32,341 bases of DNA from CAYQZD01 sp964421875 (GTDB taxonomy: Bacteria; Electryoneota; Tariuqbacteria; Tariuqbacterales; Tariuqbacteraceae), in the NCBI GenBank assembly GCA_964421875.1, contig CAYQZD010000038.1, forward strand, positions 1 to 32,341, written 5' to 3'. The notes beneath the pieces are model-generated. The model was not told the origin of the DNA. It worked only from the letters and a program-made list of their open reading frames with translations, and ran no database searches. Shown one piece after another: positions 25,246 through 32,341 of the stretch (the first letter of the stretch is position 1; each line of letters starts with the position of its first letter). A program made the translations under genes and the position numbers.

Positions 25246-25872
25246 CTATACTTTTATAGCCACAGCCAGCCCGTCTCTCAGGGGGATTTGCGCGGCCAGG
25301 AAGCCCTGGTGTTTGGCTAATCGGCGATTGAATTCCTGAATGTGGCGAGTGACCTCGTCGGGTTCTTCTTCCGTGACTTTCCCCTCCCAGAGAGAATTGT
25401 CGGAGATGAACAATCCCCCTTTGCGGAGGCGGGGGTGCGCCAGTTCCAGGACGTGGACGTAATCTTCCTTGTCCACATCGTTGTATATTATGTCGAAGGG
25501 GCCGGGCTCCTCGGTCAATACCTGCATCGCATTTTCCACCCTGAAATCGAGCAGTTCTTCCATTCCCAGCCGCTTGAAATTCTTTTCCGCCAGTTTGCGG
25601 TTTTTCTCCTCCAGGTCGGTGAGGATGATTTTTCCGTCCGGGGGGAGGGCTTTGGCCAGCCACAATCCTGAATAACCGAAGCCGGAGCCCAGTTCCAGTA
25701 TGTATTTCGCTCCCACGGCGCGGGCTAACAATTCCAGCAGAACTCCCACCTGAGGACCCACTGCGGGGAAATCCTCTCGATGGGCGCGTTTTTCCATCTC
25801 AATGAAAACCGGGGCACGCTCCGGGAGGAGACGGTTTAGATACGAGTCTATGAGGGGATTGACAATGTCCAT
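25246..25872 (-). CDS. SAM-dependent O-methyltransferase
   Basis: A 208-aa cytoplasmic class I methyltransferase of the metal-dependent catechol/caffeoyl-CoA OMT type. Motifs: AKYILELGSGFGYSGLWLA (SAM-binding motif I), IILTDLEEKN, FDIIYNDVDKEDY (the usual DADK metal-binding segment, here DVDK) and KGGLFISDNSLWEGKV. ATG 25872 (MDIVNPLIDSYLN) is chosen. A GTG further upstream at 25929 begins inside the palindromic repeat and adds no family sequence. The substrate is unknown, probably a small aromatic diol. It is convergent with the T9SS gene, and no partner gene is adjacent. Confidence 0.9.
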   Translation of the reverse strand: MDIVNPLIDSYLNRLLPERAPVFIEMEKRAHREDFPAVGPQVGVLLELLARAVGAKYILELGSGFGYSGLWLAKALPPDGKIILTDLEEKNRKLAEKNFKRLGMEELLDFRVENAMQVLTEEPGPFDIIYNDVDKEDYVHVLELAHPRLRKGGLFISDNSLWEGKVTEEEPDEVTRHIQEFNRRLAKHQGFLAAQIPLRDGLAVAIKV

Positions 25873-25924
25873 AACGTAGAACTGAACTGTACCTGTTCTT
25901 GTAAATATTTTACTATCATTAACT

Positions 25925-26010
25925 GTCACTCCTGCGAAAGCAGGAGTCCAGTCTGAATTTTATATCCATAATTAACAAATATCTGGATTCCGGCTTGCGC
26001 TCGGAATGAC
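25925..26010. repeat. Palindromic intergenic repeat, GTCACTC...GGAATGAC
   Basis: The left part is a perfect hairpin, ACTCCTGC-GAAA-GCAGGAGT (25928-25947). The right part is GGATTCCGGCTTGCGCTCGG and ends in AATGAC. The ends match the elements at 2330-2397 and 26505-26590. It abuts the 5' side of the methyltransferase gene. Confidence 0.65.
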
Positions 26011-26047
26011 AATATTTATTCGCCATTCTTTTCAAGAATATCTATAA

Positions 26048-26350
26048 CTAAATATTACGCCTCAGCCGTTGATTAGATGTGACAGAAAACACAACGACGT
26101 AGGAATTTGGTCTGTTAAATATGAAAAGATTAAATGCAGCCAATAGTGCAGCAATGTCTCCGCATCCTGTTGAAGGCTTATGTGTATTAATTACAGGGCG
26201 CAATGTGCAGATATACTGCGCCAAAGCAAAGCGCGCTTTCTGAGAATTCTCGGACAGACTGCGGGGACCCGACACCTCGATAATTGGATTTCTGCAACAC
26301 GCTTTTTCAGAAACCTTGACACTAAGACATAAATGTGTTATAATTAACAT
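26048..26350 (-). CDS. Doubtful 100-aa reading frame
   Basis: An open frame in the 25930-26695 gap with no recognised family and no ribosome site. Its start lies next to the -10 box of a strong plus-strand promoter, which argues against it being an active gene. One segment (NTHKPSTGCGDIAALLAAF) loosely recalls the anion-hole motif of PfkB/pyridoxal kinases and may be a decayed gene fragment. Treat it as hypothetical at best. Confidence 0.2.
   Translation of the reverse strand: MLIITHLCLSVKVSEKACCRNPIIEVSGPRSLSENSQKARFALAQYICTLRPVINTHKPSTGCGDIAALLAAFNLFIFNRPNSYVVVFSVTSNQRLRRNI
26316..26344 (+). promoter_or_regulatory. Perfect consensus sigma70 promoter upstream of the TonB receptor operon
   Basis: TTGACA (26316-26321), exactly 17 bp, then TATAAT (26339-26344), matching all 12 consensus bases. 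Expected start is about 26351. A GGAGG (26352-26356) follows directly. The next real gene begins at 26699, so the transcript would have a leader of about 345 nt that includes a palindromic repeat. This gap (25930-26695) otherwise holds repeats and a doubtful reading frame. Confidence 0.75.
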
Positions 26351-26362
26351 CGGAGGAAAATC

Positions 26363-26431
26363 TTGAGATTGTCAAAGCGTATAACCCCGATTATTTTGGA
26401 GACGAATTATTCAATCTCTTTAGAAATTTAA
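26363..26431 (+). CDS. Possible 22-codon leader peptide
   Basis: TTG 26363 lies six bases after GGAGG (26352-26356), just downstream of the perfect promoter, and opens a 22-codon frame ending in TAA. Promoter, ribosome site and spacing are good, but the peptide (MRLSKRITPIILETNYSISL...) has no recognised family. An overlapping frame, without a standard start, reads more like protein (AYNPDYFGDELFNLFR) and may be the remnant of a lost gene. Confidence 0.25.
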   Translation: MRLSKRITPIILETNYSISLEI

Positions 26432-26504
26432 ATATGTTTCACTGCATAAGCAATGACAGTTGATGGTAACACTTTACCGATATGAAGTTAGCTTCAACAT
26501 TGCT

Positions 26505-26590
26505 GTCATTCCGGCTTGTCCGGAATCTGACAGCAGAATTTCGAGGTTCAAATTCCCGACGCGTTCACTGCGTTCACTTGCGGGTATGAC
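26505..26590. repeat. Palindromic intergenic repeat, GTCATTC...TATGAC
   Basis: It opens with GTCATTCCGGCTTGTCCGGAA, itself a small hairpin, and closes with TTGCGGGTATGAC. Its right part belongs to the 26559-26628 direct repeat that recurs at 1-70. It lies in the leader of the TonB receptor gene. Confidence 0.6.
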
Positions 26591-26628
26591 AAATTGGGTA
26601 GGCGCTTCACAAACCTAAAGTGATACAG
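26559..26628. repeat. Dispersed repeat, copy 2 (upstream of TonB receptor)
   Basis: About 70 bp matches 1-70 with some eight mismatches, including an identical 27-bp block from GGCGCTTCAC to GTGATACA. It ends 70 bp before the receptor start codon. Confidence 0.8.
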
Positions 26629-26698
26629 TTGATGATTGTTTTTAATTGAAACCGTTTATTATCATCTAATTGTATGATAAAATTATCCAGGGATTATG

Positions 26699-28693
26699 AT
26701 GCTTAAACAAAATCGGATGCTTTTCGTTATCCTGCTGGGAATAAGCACGGCCTTTCCGGGCTCGCTTCTATGTCAGGATGCTAATGAGGACCTCTCCGCA
26801 GTCTCCTTAGAAGAACTACTTGAGACCACCATCAGCGCCGCGGCAAGGTATGAGCAGAAATCGCGTGAAGCGCCGGCGTCAGTCACCATCATCACTTCGG
26901 AGGAGATTAAACGCTACGGCTATCGCACTTTAGATGAGATACTGAATGCGGTCAGAGGCATCTTTACCCGTAACGACCGAAATTACGCGAATCTCGGTAT
27001 CCGGGGTTTCGACCGTCCCTCCGATTATGACAATAAAATACTGCTGATGGTTAATGAGCATATAGTGAATGAGAATGTTTATGGGGCGGCGTTTTTCGGG
27101 ACCGATTTAGGGATTGAACCTGATTTCATCGAGCGGATTGAGATTGTCAGAGGCCCCGGTTCCGCACTCTACGGCACCGGAGCTATGTTCGCGGTGATTA
27201 ATATTGTCATTAAAGAATACTCTGGAATCGAGGGATTGAAGATTAAAGCCGAGACCGGTAGTTACGGCCGGAAACACGGCTCATTCGTTGTGGGGAGGGA
27301 GATTTCGGAAGATATGGGATTTACCGCTTCGGGGATTATGGGCGACATCGAGGGTCAAGACCTCTACTTCGAGGAATTCGACGACCCGGCAACCAACTTT
27401 GGTAAAGCCCAGGACCTTGATTGGGTTAAACACTGCAGTTTTTTCGCCGCTGCGACTTATAAGGACTTCAACTTTCAAGGTTTTATAACTTCAAGGCGCA
27501 AAGGGATACCGACCGCGGCCTGGGAGATGGAATTCAACGACGACAGGGCTGAATCCCTGGATGAAAGGAGTTACCTTGCGCTGGATTACGGTAAAGCATT
27601 GGGTATTGATAAAAAACTCACCCTCAAGGCATACTTCGACCATTACAGATATGAAGGGATTTATCCCTACGATATTCTGTGGTTCGATTCCAATACCGGC
27701 GATTGGATTGGAGGAGAGGCGCAGTTTCTCTGGGATTTAAGAGCTGACAACAGGTTTATAATAGGAACGGAATACAGGGAAAACTTCACTGCGGATTATC
27801 GTTCTTGGGATGAAGACACCGTGTATTTTGACCAGAACTTCCCCTTCAGCGTCTTTTCTTTCTACGCTCAGGACTGCTACCAAATAACGTCAAGGCTGTC
27901 TTTGACCGCGGGTATCAGGCACGATAATTATTCCACTGTGGGAAGCTCCACCACTCCCCGGGGAGCCGTAGTCTATAACCTGAACCATTGGAGTTCGATG
28001 AAACTGTTGTACAGCCAAGCCTTCAGAGCGCCCAATGTATATGAAGTTCATTACGAAGATCCTGAAATCGCTAAAGGAAATCCTGAATTGAAACCGGAGA
28101 AAATTGAAGCTGCGGAGGTGGTATGGGAACAGCGTTTGAGTAAAGCATTGTATGCCACCGCCTCACTTTATAAATACACGATGAAAGACCTCATCGACCA
28201 GGTGGAAGATCCCGCGGATGAGCTGCTGCAATTCAGGAACATCACGGAAGTCGTAGCCTGGGGCTTTGAACTGGAAACCAACGCCAGACTTAAGAACGGT
28301 TTATGGGGCTACTTGAATTACAGTTATCAGAACACGGAGAATACGGAAACCGAAGCCGATTTATCCAACACTCCCAGTCACCTTTTCAAGGGGGGGATTT
28401 CTTACCGAGTTAGGAATAGGTTGAATGCGGCTTCTGAATGGTACTATGAAACAGAAAGAAAGACTTTATCCGGCGCTAAAACCGATCCTTTCCTGTTGAT
28501 GAATCTCTACGTTTCCTTCAATCCCTTTCCCCGGAAGATTAAGCTTAAATCGATTAAAAGCCTCGAAATCGGCTTGTATGTCAGGAACCTCCTTGATGTA
28601 GAATACAGCCTGCCTGCAAGTCTGGATCACGAACAAGTGGTGATTCCGCAGGATGGGAGAAACTATACTCTTAGATTTTCACTGGGATTTTAG
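26699..28693 (+). CDS. TonB-dependent outer-membrane receptor
   Basis: A 664-aa outer-membrane beta-barrel with plug, importing or sensing a ligand using TonB energy. The signal peptide covers about 1-25 (MLFVILLGISTAFPGSLLCQ), followed by EDLSAVSLEELLETTISAA, common at the start of this subfamily. The plug runs from about 45 to 150: REAPASVTIITSEEIKRYG, DEILNAVRGI, ANLGIRGF, IERIEIVRGPGSALYGTGAM. The barrel fills the rest, with LKPEKIEAAEVVWEQ late in it and the aromatic C-terminus TLRFSLGF typical of barrel insertion. ATG 26699 is five bases after AGGGA; ATG 26696 is an alternative. The next gene starts immediately after the stop. Ligand unknown; no siderophore or cobalamin genes are nearby. 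With its neighbours it looks like a sensing receptor. Confidence 0.93.
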   Translation: MLKQNRMLFVILLGISTAFPGSLLCQDANEDLSAVSLEELLETTISAAARYEQKSREAPASVTIITSEEIKRYGYRTLDEILNAVRGIFTRNDRNYANLGIRGFDRPSDYDNKILLMVNEHIVNENVYGAAFFGTDLGIEPDFIERIEIVRGPGSALYGTGAMFAVINIVIKEYSGIEGLKIKAETGSYGRKHGSFVVGREISEDMGFTASGIMGDIEGQDLYFEEFDDPATNFGKAQDLDWVKHCSFFAAATYKDFNFQGFITSRRKGIPTAAWEMEFNDDRAESLDERSYLALDYGKALGIDKKLTLKAYFDHYRYEGIYPYDILWFDSNTGDWIGGEAQFLWDLRADNRFIIGTEYRENFTADYRSWDEDTVYFDQNFPFSVFSFYAQDCYQITSRLSLTAGIRHDNYSTVGSSTTPRGAVVYNLNHWSSMKLLYSQAFRAPNVYEVHYEDPEIAKGNPELKPEKIEAAEVVWEQRLSKALYATASLYKYTMKDLIDQVEDPADELLQFRNITEVVAWGFELETNARLKNGLWGYLNYSYQNTENTETEADLSNTPSHLFKGGISYRVRNRLNAASEWYYETERKTLSGAKTDPFLLMNLYVSFNPFPRKIKLKSIKSLEIGLYVRNLLDVEYSLPASLDHEQVVIPQDGRNYTLRFSLGF

Positions 28694-29293
28694 TTGACCT
28701 TTATAACTAAGATAACAAAGAAACTGAAACTCAGCTTTGCGGCAGCGCTTGCGTCGCTGCTTTTAGCCTCCCTTGCTTTTAGCCAGGAGATGGCAGTTCC
28801 AGTTGATTTGCAGATAAAAATCTTCATCAAGGTCCTGGCTTTCGACAGGAATTTCAAGGAAGAGGCGGGAAACGAGGTAAAATTCATTGTGCTCTACCAG
28901 AGCAGATTCCGGCAGTCGCTGAGCGCTGCGGAACAGGTGTTTAAAGCTGTGGAGGATAACCATTATCATAGTATTGAAGGTCTGAATATCGTCTGGGAGA
29001 AAGTGGAAATCAACCAGGAGTCGGATTTAAACCGCCTGCGCGAAATCCCGGGAATCGACGCTATTTATATCGCTCCCGTTAGAGCGCTCGACCTCAGGAA
29101 GATTGTCGATGTTTGCCGAGCAGGCGGCATCAATACTTTTACCGGGGTGGCTGAATATGTTGATTTTGGGGTGGCTGTAAGCATAGGATTGAAAGGGGAC
29201 AGACCTCAAATTATGGTAAATCTTCCCGCTGCAAAAGCCGAAAGCTCTTATTACAGTTCTCAACTTTTAAAACTCTCAAAAATTATCAACTGA
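28694..29293 (+). CDS. YfiR-like periplasmic protein (DUF4154)
   Basis: A 199-aa periplasmic protein with a signal peptide (about 1-30; SFAAALASLLLASLAFSQ). The fold and motifs follow the YfiR/DUF4154 family: VDLQIKIFIKVLAFDRNF at the N-terminus, a central GIDAIYIAPVRALDLRKIVDVC, and the C-terminal pattern GVAVSIGLKGDRPQIMVNL followed by SSYYSSQLLKLSKI. In Pseudomonas, YfiR is a periplasmic inhibitor of a membrane signalling enzyme. Here the likely partner is the histidine kinase 10 bp downstream. The start is TTG directly after the receptor stop codon, with GGGA about seven bases upstream; no ATG is available before the mature part. The family call is from remembered motifs and is fairly confident. 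Confidence 0.82.
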   Translation: MTFITKITKKLKLSFAAALASLLLASLAFSQEMAVPVDLQIKIFIKVLAFDRNFKEEAGNEVKFIVLYQSRFRQSLSAAEQVFKAVEDNHYHSIEGLNIVWEKVEINQESDLNRLREIPGIDAIYIAPVRALDLRKIVDVCRAGGINTFTGVAEYVDFGVAVSIGLKGDRPQIMVNLPAAKAESSYYSSQLLKLSKIIN

Positions 29294-29303
29294 TTCTACC
29301 ACG

Positions 29304-31664
29304 ATGCGTATAATAGGAAAAATAGTCCAGTTTGTTAGAAATTGGAAGCTGAGAACGAAGCTTGCCGTAGTTTTTTCCTTCCTGCTGGGAGTCTTAGCCG
29401 TATTAATATATTCTTATTTCCCCAAGCAGTATGAGAATCAGGCTTACAATACCATAGTGACCAAGGCGGAGAGTATCGCGAATATGACCGCTTACAGTAT
29501 TAGTCCGGCGCTTTATTTTGAAGATTTGGGCGGGATAGAAGACGCCTTCAACGCCGCCATGCAAGATGCGAATCTGGAGTATCTGGTGCTATTGGATGAT
29601 TCAGACAGGGTGGTTTCATCATATAATTACGATTTGGCTAAGTTGGCTGATTACCGGCATCCGAGTGATAGAGACCGAGTTTCACCTGCTTGCCGGACTT
29701 TCAATATCGCACGGCCGGTACTTCATAATGACCGTAGAATCGGCGCTCTTTATTTAGGATTATCCTTAAGAGATTTGAAAAGTAATATCAGAAGAGGCCG
29801 ATGGTTCATTGCGGAGCTGAGTCTTGCAATCTTCGTTGCGGGTGTAATGATTATTATGTGGATTAGCGCTATTATCACTGACCCGCTGAAAAATATAGTC
29901 GAAACGGTGAATTTCATAACTAAGGGGGACTTCAACCGGAGGGTAAATCTAAAGAGCCGTGATGAAATCGGTCATCTGGGTCATTCCTTCAATCAGATGC
30001 TCGATAAACTATCATTCGCTTACCAGGAATTGGAGGACCTTAATCGAAACCTGGAATTGCGGGTAGAGGAGCGGACTAAGGAACTGCGCCGGGAGATTGA
30101 CGAGCGTAAACGAGCGGAACAGAATTTGAAGGCTTCCGAAGAATTCAACCGGGGGATAGTGGACAATTCTCCGTTAGGTATATTATACTTGAATGTCGAG
30201 GGAGAGGTGATATATGAGAATCCTGTGAATTCGCAGATGTGGGGAGGGCGGCCGGGAAAGGAATCTCAGGTAATCGGCCGGAGGATTCAGGAAATCCCGG
30301 AGTTCAAAGCTGCGGGGGCAGACTTGATTGTGAAAAGAGTTCTATCAGGGGAAAAGTTAGGAGGAGACGAAATCGAAATCAGCGCTCATCCCGGTATAAC
30401 CAGAATTCTTGAAATCCACGCCGCGCCTCGTTATGACCTTCAGGATAAAATTAGTGGCGCAATCATTATGTTTGTGGATATCACCGGAATAAAGGCTCTG
30501 GAAGAACAACTCCTGCAAGCCCAAAAGATGGAATCGATAGGCACCTTGGCGGGCGGCATCGCTCACGATTTTAACAATATATTGACAGGGATTATAGGCA
30601 ACGCTGAGATGGCGATGATGAACGTTGATGAAAGACCGGAAGCTATTAATTACCTGAAAAATGTGGTTAAAAGCGCGAATAGAGCGGCTGAATTGACCGC
30701 TCAGCTTTTGGCTTTCGGCCGCAGAAAGATGGAACGACCGCTTCCCGCCAACCTCAACTTTTGTATCGACGAAGCGGTTAAGTTTATGCAGCGAACCATC
30801 AGTCCTTTGGTGGAAATAAATGTTCAAAAAGAACCCAATCTAAAGGTGGTCGACGCCGATACGGGGCAAATCCACCAAGTTTTGGTGAACTTGATAATAA
30901 ACGCCAGCGATGCAATGCCCGAAGGCGGACAATTATGGCTAAGGAGCCAAAACGTTTACATCGACCAACAGTATCGCGCTTCCAAGACCGAAGTGTCCCC
31001 CGGTGATTATGTCAAGTTGACGGTGGAGGACACTGGCGCCGGGATTAAGCCGGAAATAATCGACCGGATATTCGAGCCGTTTTTCACTACAAAGGAGATG
31101 GGGCGGGGAACCGGATTGGGACTGGCGATGGTTTACGGCATCGTCCAGGGTCACAATGGTTGGATTGAAGTTGAAAGCAGGCTGGGTGAAGGCGCTGTTA
31201 TCGCTATATTTTTACCGGTTAGGTCGGAGGTGGAACCGTTCAGACCAATCCAGCCGAAGGAGGAGCCTCCGACTTTAAAAACAGCCGGAGCCGGTGAACT
31301 AATACTGCTGGTGGATGATGAAGAAACGGTCAGGGACCTGGGGGAGAGGATATTAAAGATAAATGGCTACGAAATCCTCATTGCCAGAGATGGAATGGAA
31401 GCGGTGGAAATATACAGGAATCACCTGCGTGAAATCGCTTTAGTGATTTTAGACCTAACCATGCCCAGAAAATCGGGGCGGGAGACCTTGAAAGAGCTGC
31501 TGGAACTCAATGCTGAGGTTAAGGTTATAGTATCATCCGGATTCGATAAATCAGGCGCGGTTCAGGAACTGATCGATATGGGCGCCAGGGAATTTTTACC
31601 CAAGCCTTTTGAAATTAATAAATTTCTCAATATAGTGCGGGAGAATTTGGATAGAATAGATTAG
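29304..31664 (+). CDS. Hybrid sensor histidine kinase (HAMP-PAS-HisKA-HATPase-REC)
   Basis: A 786-aa inner-membrane signalling protein. TM1 is at about 18-38 (LAVVFSFLLGVLAVLIYSYF), followed by a periplasmic sensor of about 125 residues, TM2 at about 168-192 and a HAMP domain to about 243 (ITDPLKNIVETVNFITKGDF). A coiled coil (about 245-275) and a PAS domain (about 275-395; GIVDNSPLGILYLN) follow. The HisKA motif GTLAGGIAHDFNNILTGIIG has phospho-acceptor His421. The HATPase (about 517-639) shows VLVNLIINASDAM, DTGAGI and GRGTGLGLAMVYGIV. The C-terminal receiver (about 663-780) has VDDEE, Asp717 in VILDLTMP and Lys in FLPKPF. All key residues are present. It is the third gene of a tight set with the receptor and YfiR-like gene. 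The periplasmic domain is probably the YfiR-like protein's target. No separate response regulator is in the window. Confidence 0.93.
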   Translation: MRIIGKIVQFVRNWKLRTKLAVVFSFLLGVLAVLIYSYFPKQYENQAYNTIVTKAESIANMTAYSISPALYFEDLGGIEDAFNAAMQDANLEYLVLLDDSDRVVSSYNYDLAKLADYRHPSDRDRVSPACRTFNIARPVLHNDRRIGALYLGLSLRDLKSNIRRGRWFIAELSLAIFVAGVMIIMWISAIITDPLKNIVETVNFITKGDFNRRVNLKSRDEIGHLGHSFNQMLDKLSFAYQELEDLNRNLELRVEERTKELRREIDERKRAEQNLKASEEFNRGIVDNSPLGILYLNVEGEVIYENPVNSQMWGGRPGKESQVIGRRIQEIPEFKAAGADLIVKRVLSGEKLGGDEIEISAHPGITRILEIHAAPRYDLQDKISGAIIMFVDITGIKALEEQLLQAQKMESIGTLAGGIAHDFNNILTGIIGNAEMAMMNVDERPEAINYLKNVVKSANRAAELTAQLLAFGRRKMERPLPANLNFCIDEAVKFMQRTISPLVEINVQKEPNLKVVDADTGQIHQVLVNLIINASDAMPEGGQLWLRSQNVYIDQQYRASKTEVSPGDYVKLTVEDTGAGIKPEIIDRIFEPFFTTKEMGRGTGLGLAMVYGIVQGHNGWIEVESRLGEGAVIAIFLPVRSEVEPFRPIQPKEEPPTLKTAGAGELILLVDDEETVRDLGERILKINGYEILIARDGMEAVEIYRNHLREIALVILDLTMPRKSGRETLKELLELNAEVKVIVSSGFDKSGAVQELIDMGAREFLPKPFEINKFLNIVRENLDRID

Positions 31665-31784
31665 TCGTCCCTGAAAAATTGCCTAATAATTATATTAACA
31701 AGTATTTACGTTAGTCACATATATGCATGAGCGTGTTTCCCGAGTGCTTTGATTTATTTTTGGTCTTTTATTTTTCACTGTTAG

Positions 31785-32258
31785 TCAAGATTTGCGATTT
31801 ATCACCGAAACAGTCATATGAAAACCAAACATCGATAAGATTGCGGAAATTACTCTGTTTTTTGCTCTTTCAAACCCTAAAATCGAGGCATTAGCAGCAA
31901 TTTCGACCACCACTCCACCGGTTCCAGCCAATTTATAGCCGTATTTCAGCAGTTTTTTCAGGTTTTGGGCGGCTGCCACCAAGTAGCATTGAATTTGCAT
32001 CTTCAGTTGTCCCCGCCATCGTGCTCGGCGGTGGGCATGGTGTTCATTGGCGTGGGCGAAACTCCCTTCCACCACCGACTTTCGCCGTTTCAAGGCTTGC
32101 TGGAATTGCTCAGTGTTCTTATCCGCTAAGACCCGGTCGACATAGCCTTCATCGATGCGCCTTCTTATGGTCCGGGGTCCCTTCCCTTTGCAACACTGTT
32201 GCCGCCGGGGGCATCCCCGGCATACTGAGGCGGAGGCGCGATACCTTTTATGGTTCAT
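31785..32258 (-). CDS. IS1182-family transposase, C-terminal fragment
   Basis: 157 aa matching the C-terminal part of DDE transposases of the IS1182 group. Visible motifs: the Cys-rich CRGCPRRQQC block, then KRRKSVVEGSFAHANEHH, which holds the catalytic Glu region (RRKxxVEgxFa), and QCYLVAAAQNLKKLLKYG. The ATG at 32258 is an internal Met: family sequence should continue upstream, but a TAA lies nine bases before it in frame. A neighbouring frame (MSPPKFTNYPNTG) appears to join at this point, so a frameshift is likely. The remainder lies beyond the window, and no terminal inverted repeat was recognised. Probably a degraded insertion sequence. Confidence 0.8.
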   Translation of the reverse strand: MNHKRYRASASVCRGCPRRQQCCKGKGPRTIRRRIDEGYVDRVLADKNTEQFQQALKRRKSVVEGSFAHANEHHAHRRARWRGQLKMQIQCYLVAAAQNLKKLLKYGYKLAGTGGVVVEIAANASILGFERAKNRVISAILSMFGFHMTVSVINRKS

Positions 32259-32341
32259 CCGGTATTAGGATAGTTGGTGAATTTCGGAGGGGACATTGTT
32301 ATCTTATTTGTGACAAATAATATTAATCAATTAAGGTATCA

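Noticed and set aside
25873..25929. Upstream GTG extension of the O-methyltransferase
   Set aside because: The extension begins within the palindromic repeat hairpin and adds residues absent from the family; ATG 25872 gives a normal length.
32304..32320. TTATTTGT/ACAAATAA palindrome as the end of the insertion sequence
   Set aside because: It lies inside or just before the transposase coding side and no matching copy was found at the other end.

Overview
The window reads as chromosomal DNA from an uncultivated bacterium of the FCB superphylum or a neighbouring candidate phylum. The main evidence is four secreted proteins ending in the type IX secretion (T9SS) sorting domain, with the SPNPFN...VYDxxGRE...SGVYF...K(M/L)L pattern. 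Three of them also carry a 'TPxNxP..IPAGGGSF' module typical of such genomes. The phylum cannot be fixed from this sequence alone. Housekeeping genes are GC-rich (about 55-62% in sampled stretches); several envelope or secreted genes are clearly AT-richer. TGA is used as an ordinary stop, and the two clearest promoters match the TTGACA/TATAAT pattern.

Layout. 1-6330 (+): core genes rsfS, argS, a PfkB sugar kinase overlapping mtnA, a TPR lipoprotein and uppS. 6459-9098: a lamin-tail-domain exported protein (-) divergent from a small glycosyltransferase (+), then rnhB-yraN (-). 9167-13363 (-): a 1398-aa T9SS beta-helix protein. 13618-18897 (+): butyrate kinase, an AT-rich membrane sulfatase-fold enzyme, and two tandem phosphate butyryltransferase paralogues. 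18977-25158 (+): three T9SS cargo proteins (transglutaminase-like, seven-unit beta-propeller, and a beta-helix gene split by one in-frame TGA). 25246-25872 (-): an O-methyltransferase. 26699-31664 (+): TonB-dependent receptor, YfiR-like periplasmic protein and hybrid histidine kinase, packed as an operon. 31785-32258 (-): the C-terminal part of an IS1182-like transposase.

How the genes fit together. buk with two ptb genes suggests ATP formation from an acyl-CoA through an acyl-phosphate. PfkB-MtnA suggests phosphorylation and isomerisation of a (methylthio)ribose-type sugar. The receptor-YfiR-kinase trio looks like an outer-membrane ligand-sensing module with phosphorelay output. It sits behind a perfect consensus promoter and a long, repeat-containing leader. 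The T9SS cargo genes share C-terminal modules at protein and partly at DNA level, as if passenger domains are swapped onto a common export and anchoring cassette.

Intergenic regions hold several short palindromic repeats (GTCATTC...GAATGAC type, and a 17-bp perfect inverted repeat). One repeat of about 70 bp occurs twice, at the window's left edge and upstream of the TonB receptor. I saw no tRNA, rRNA or CRISPR array.
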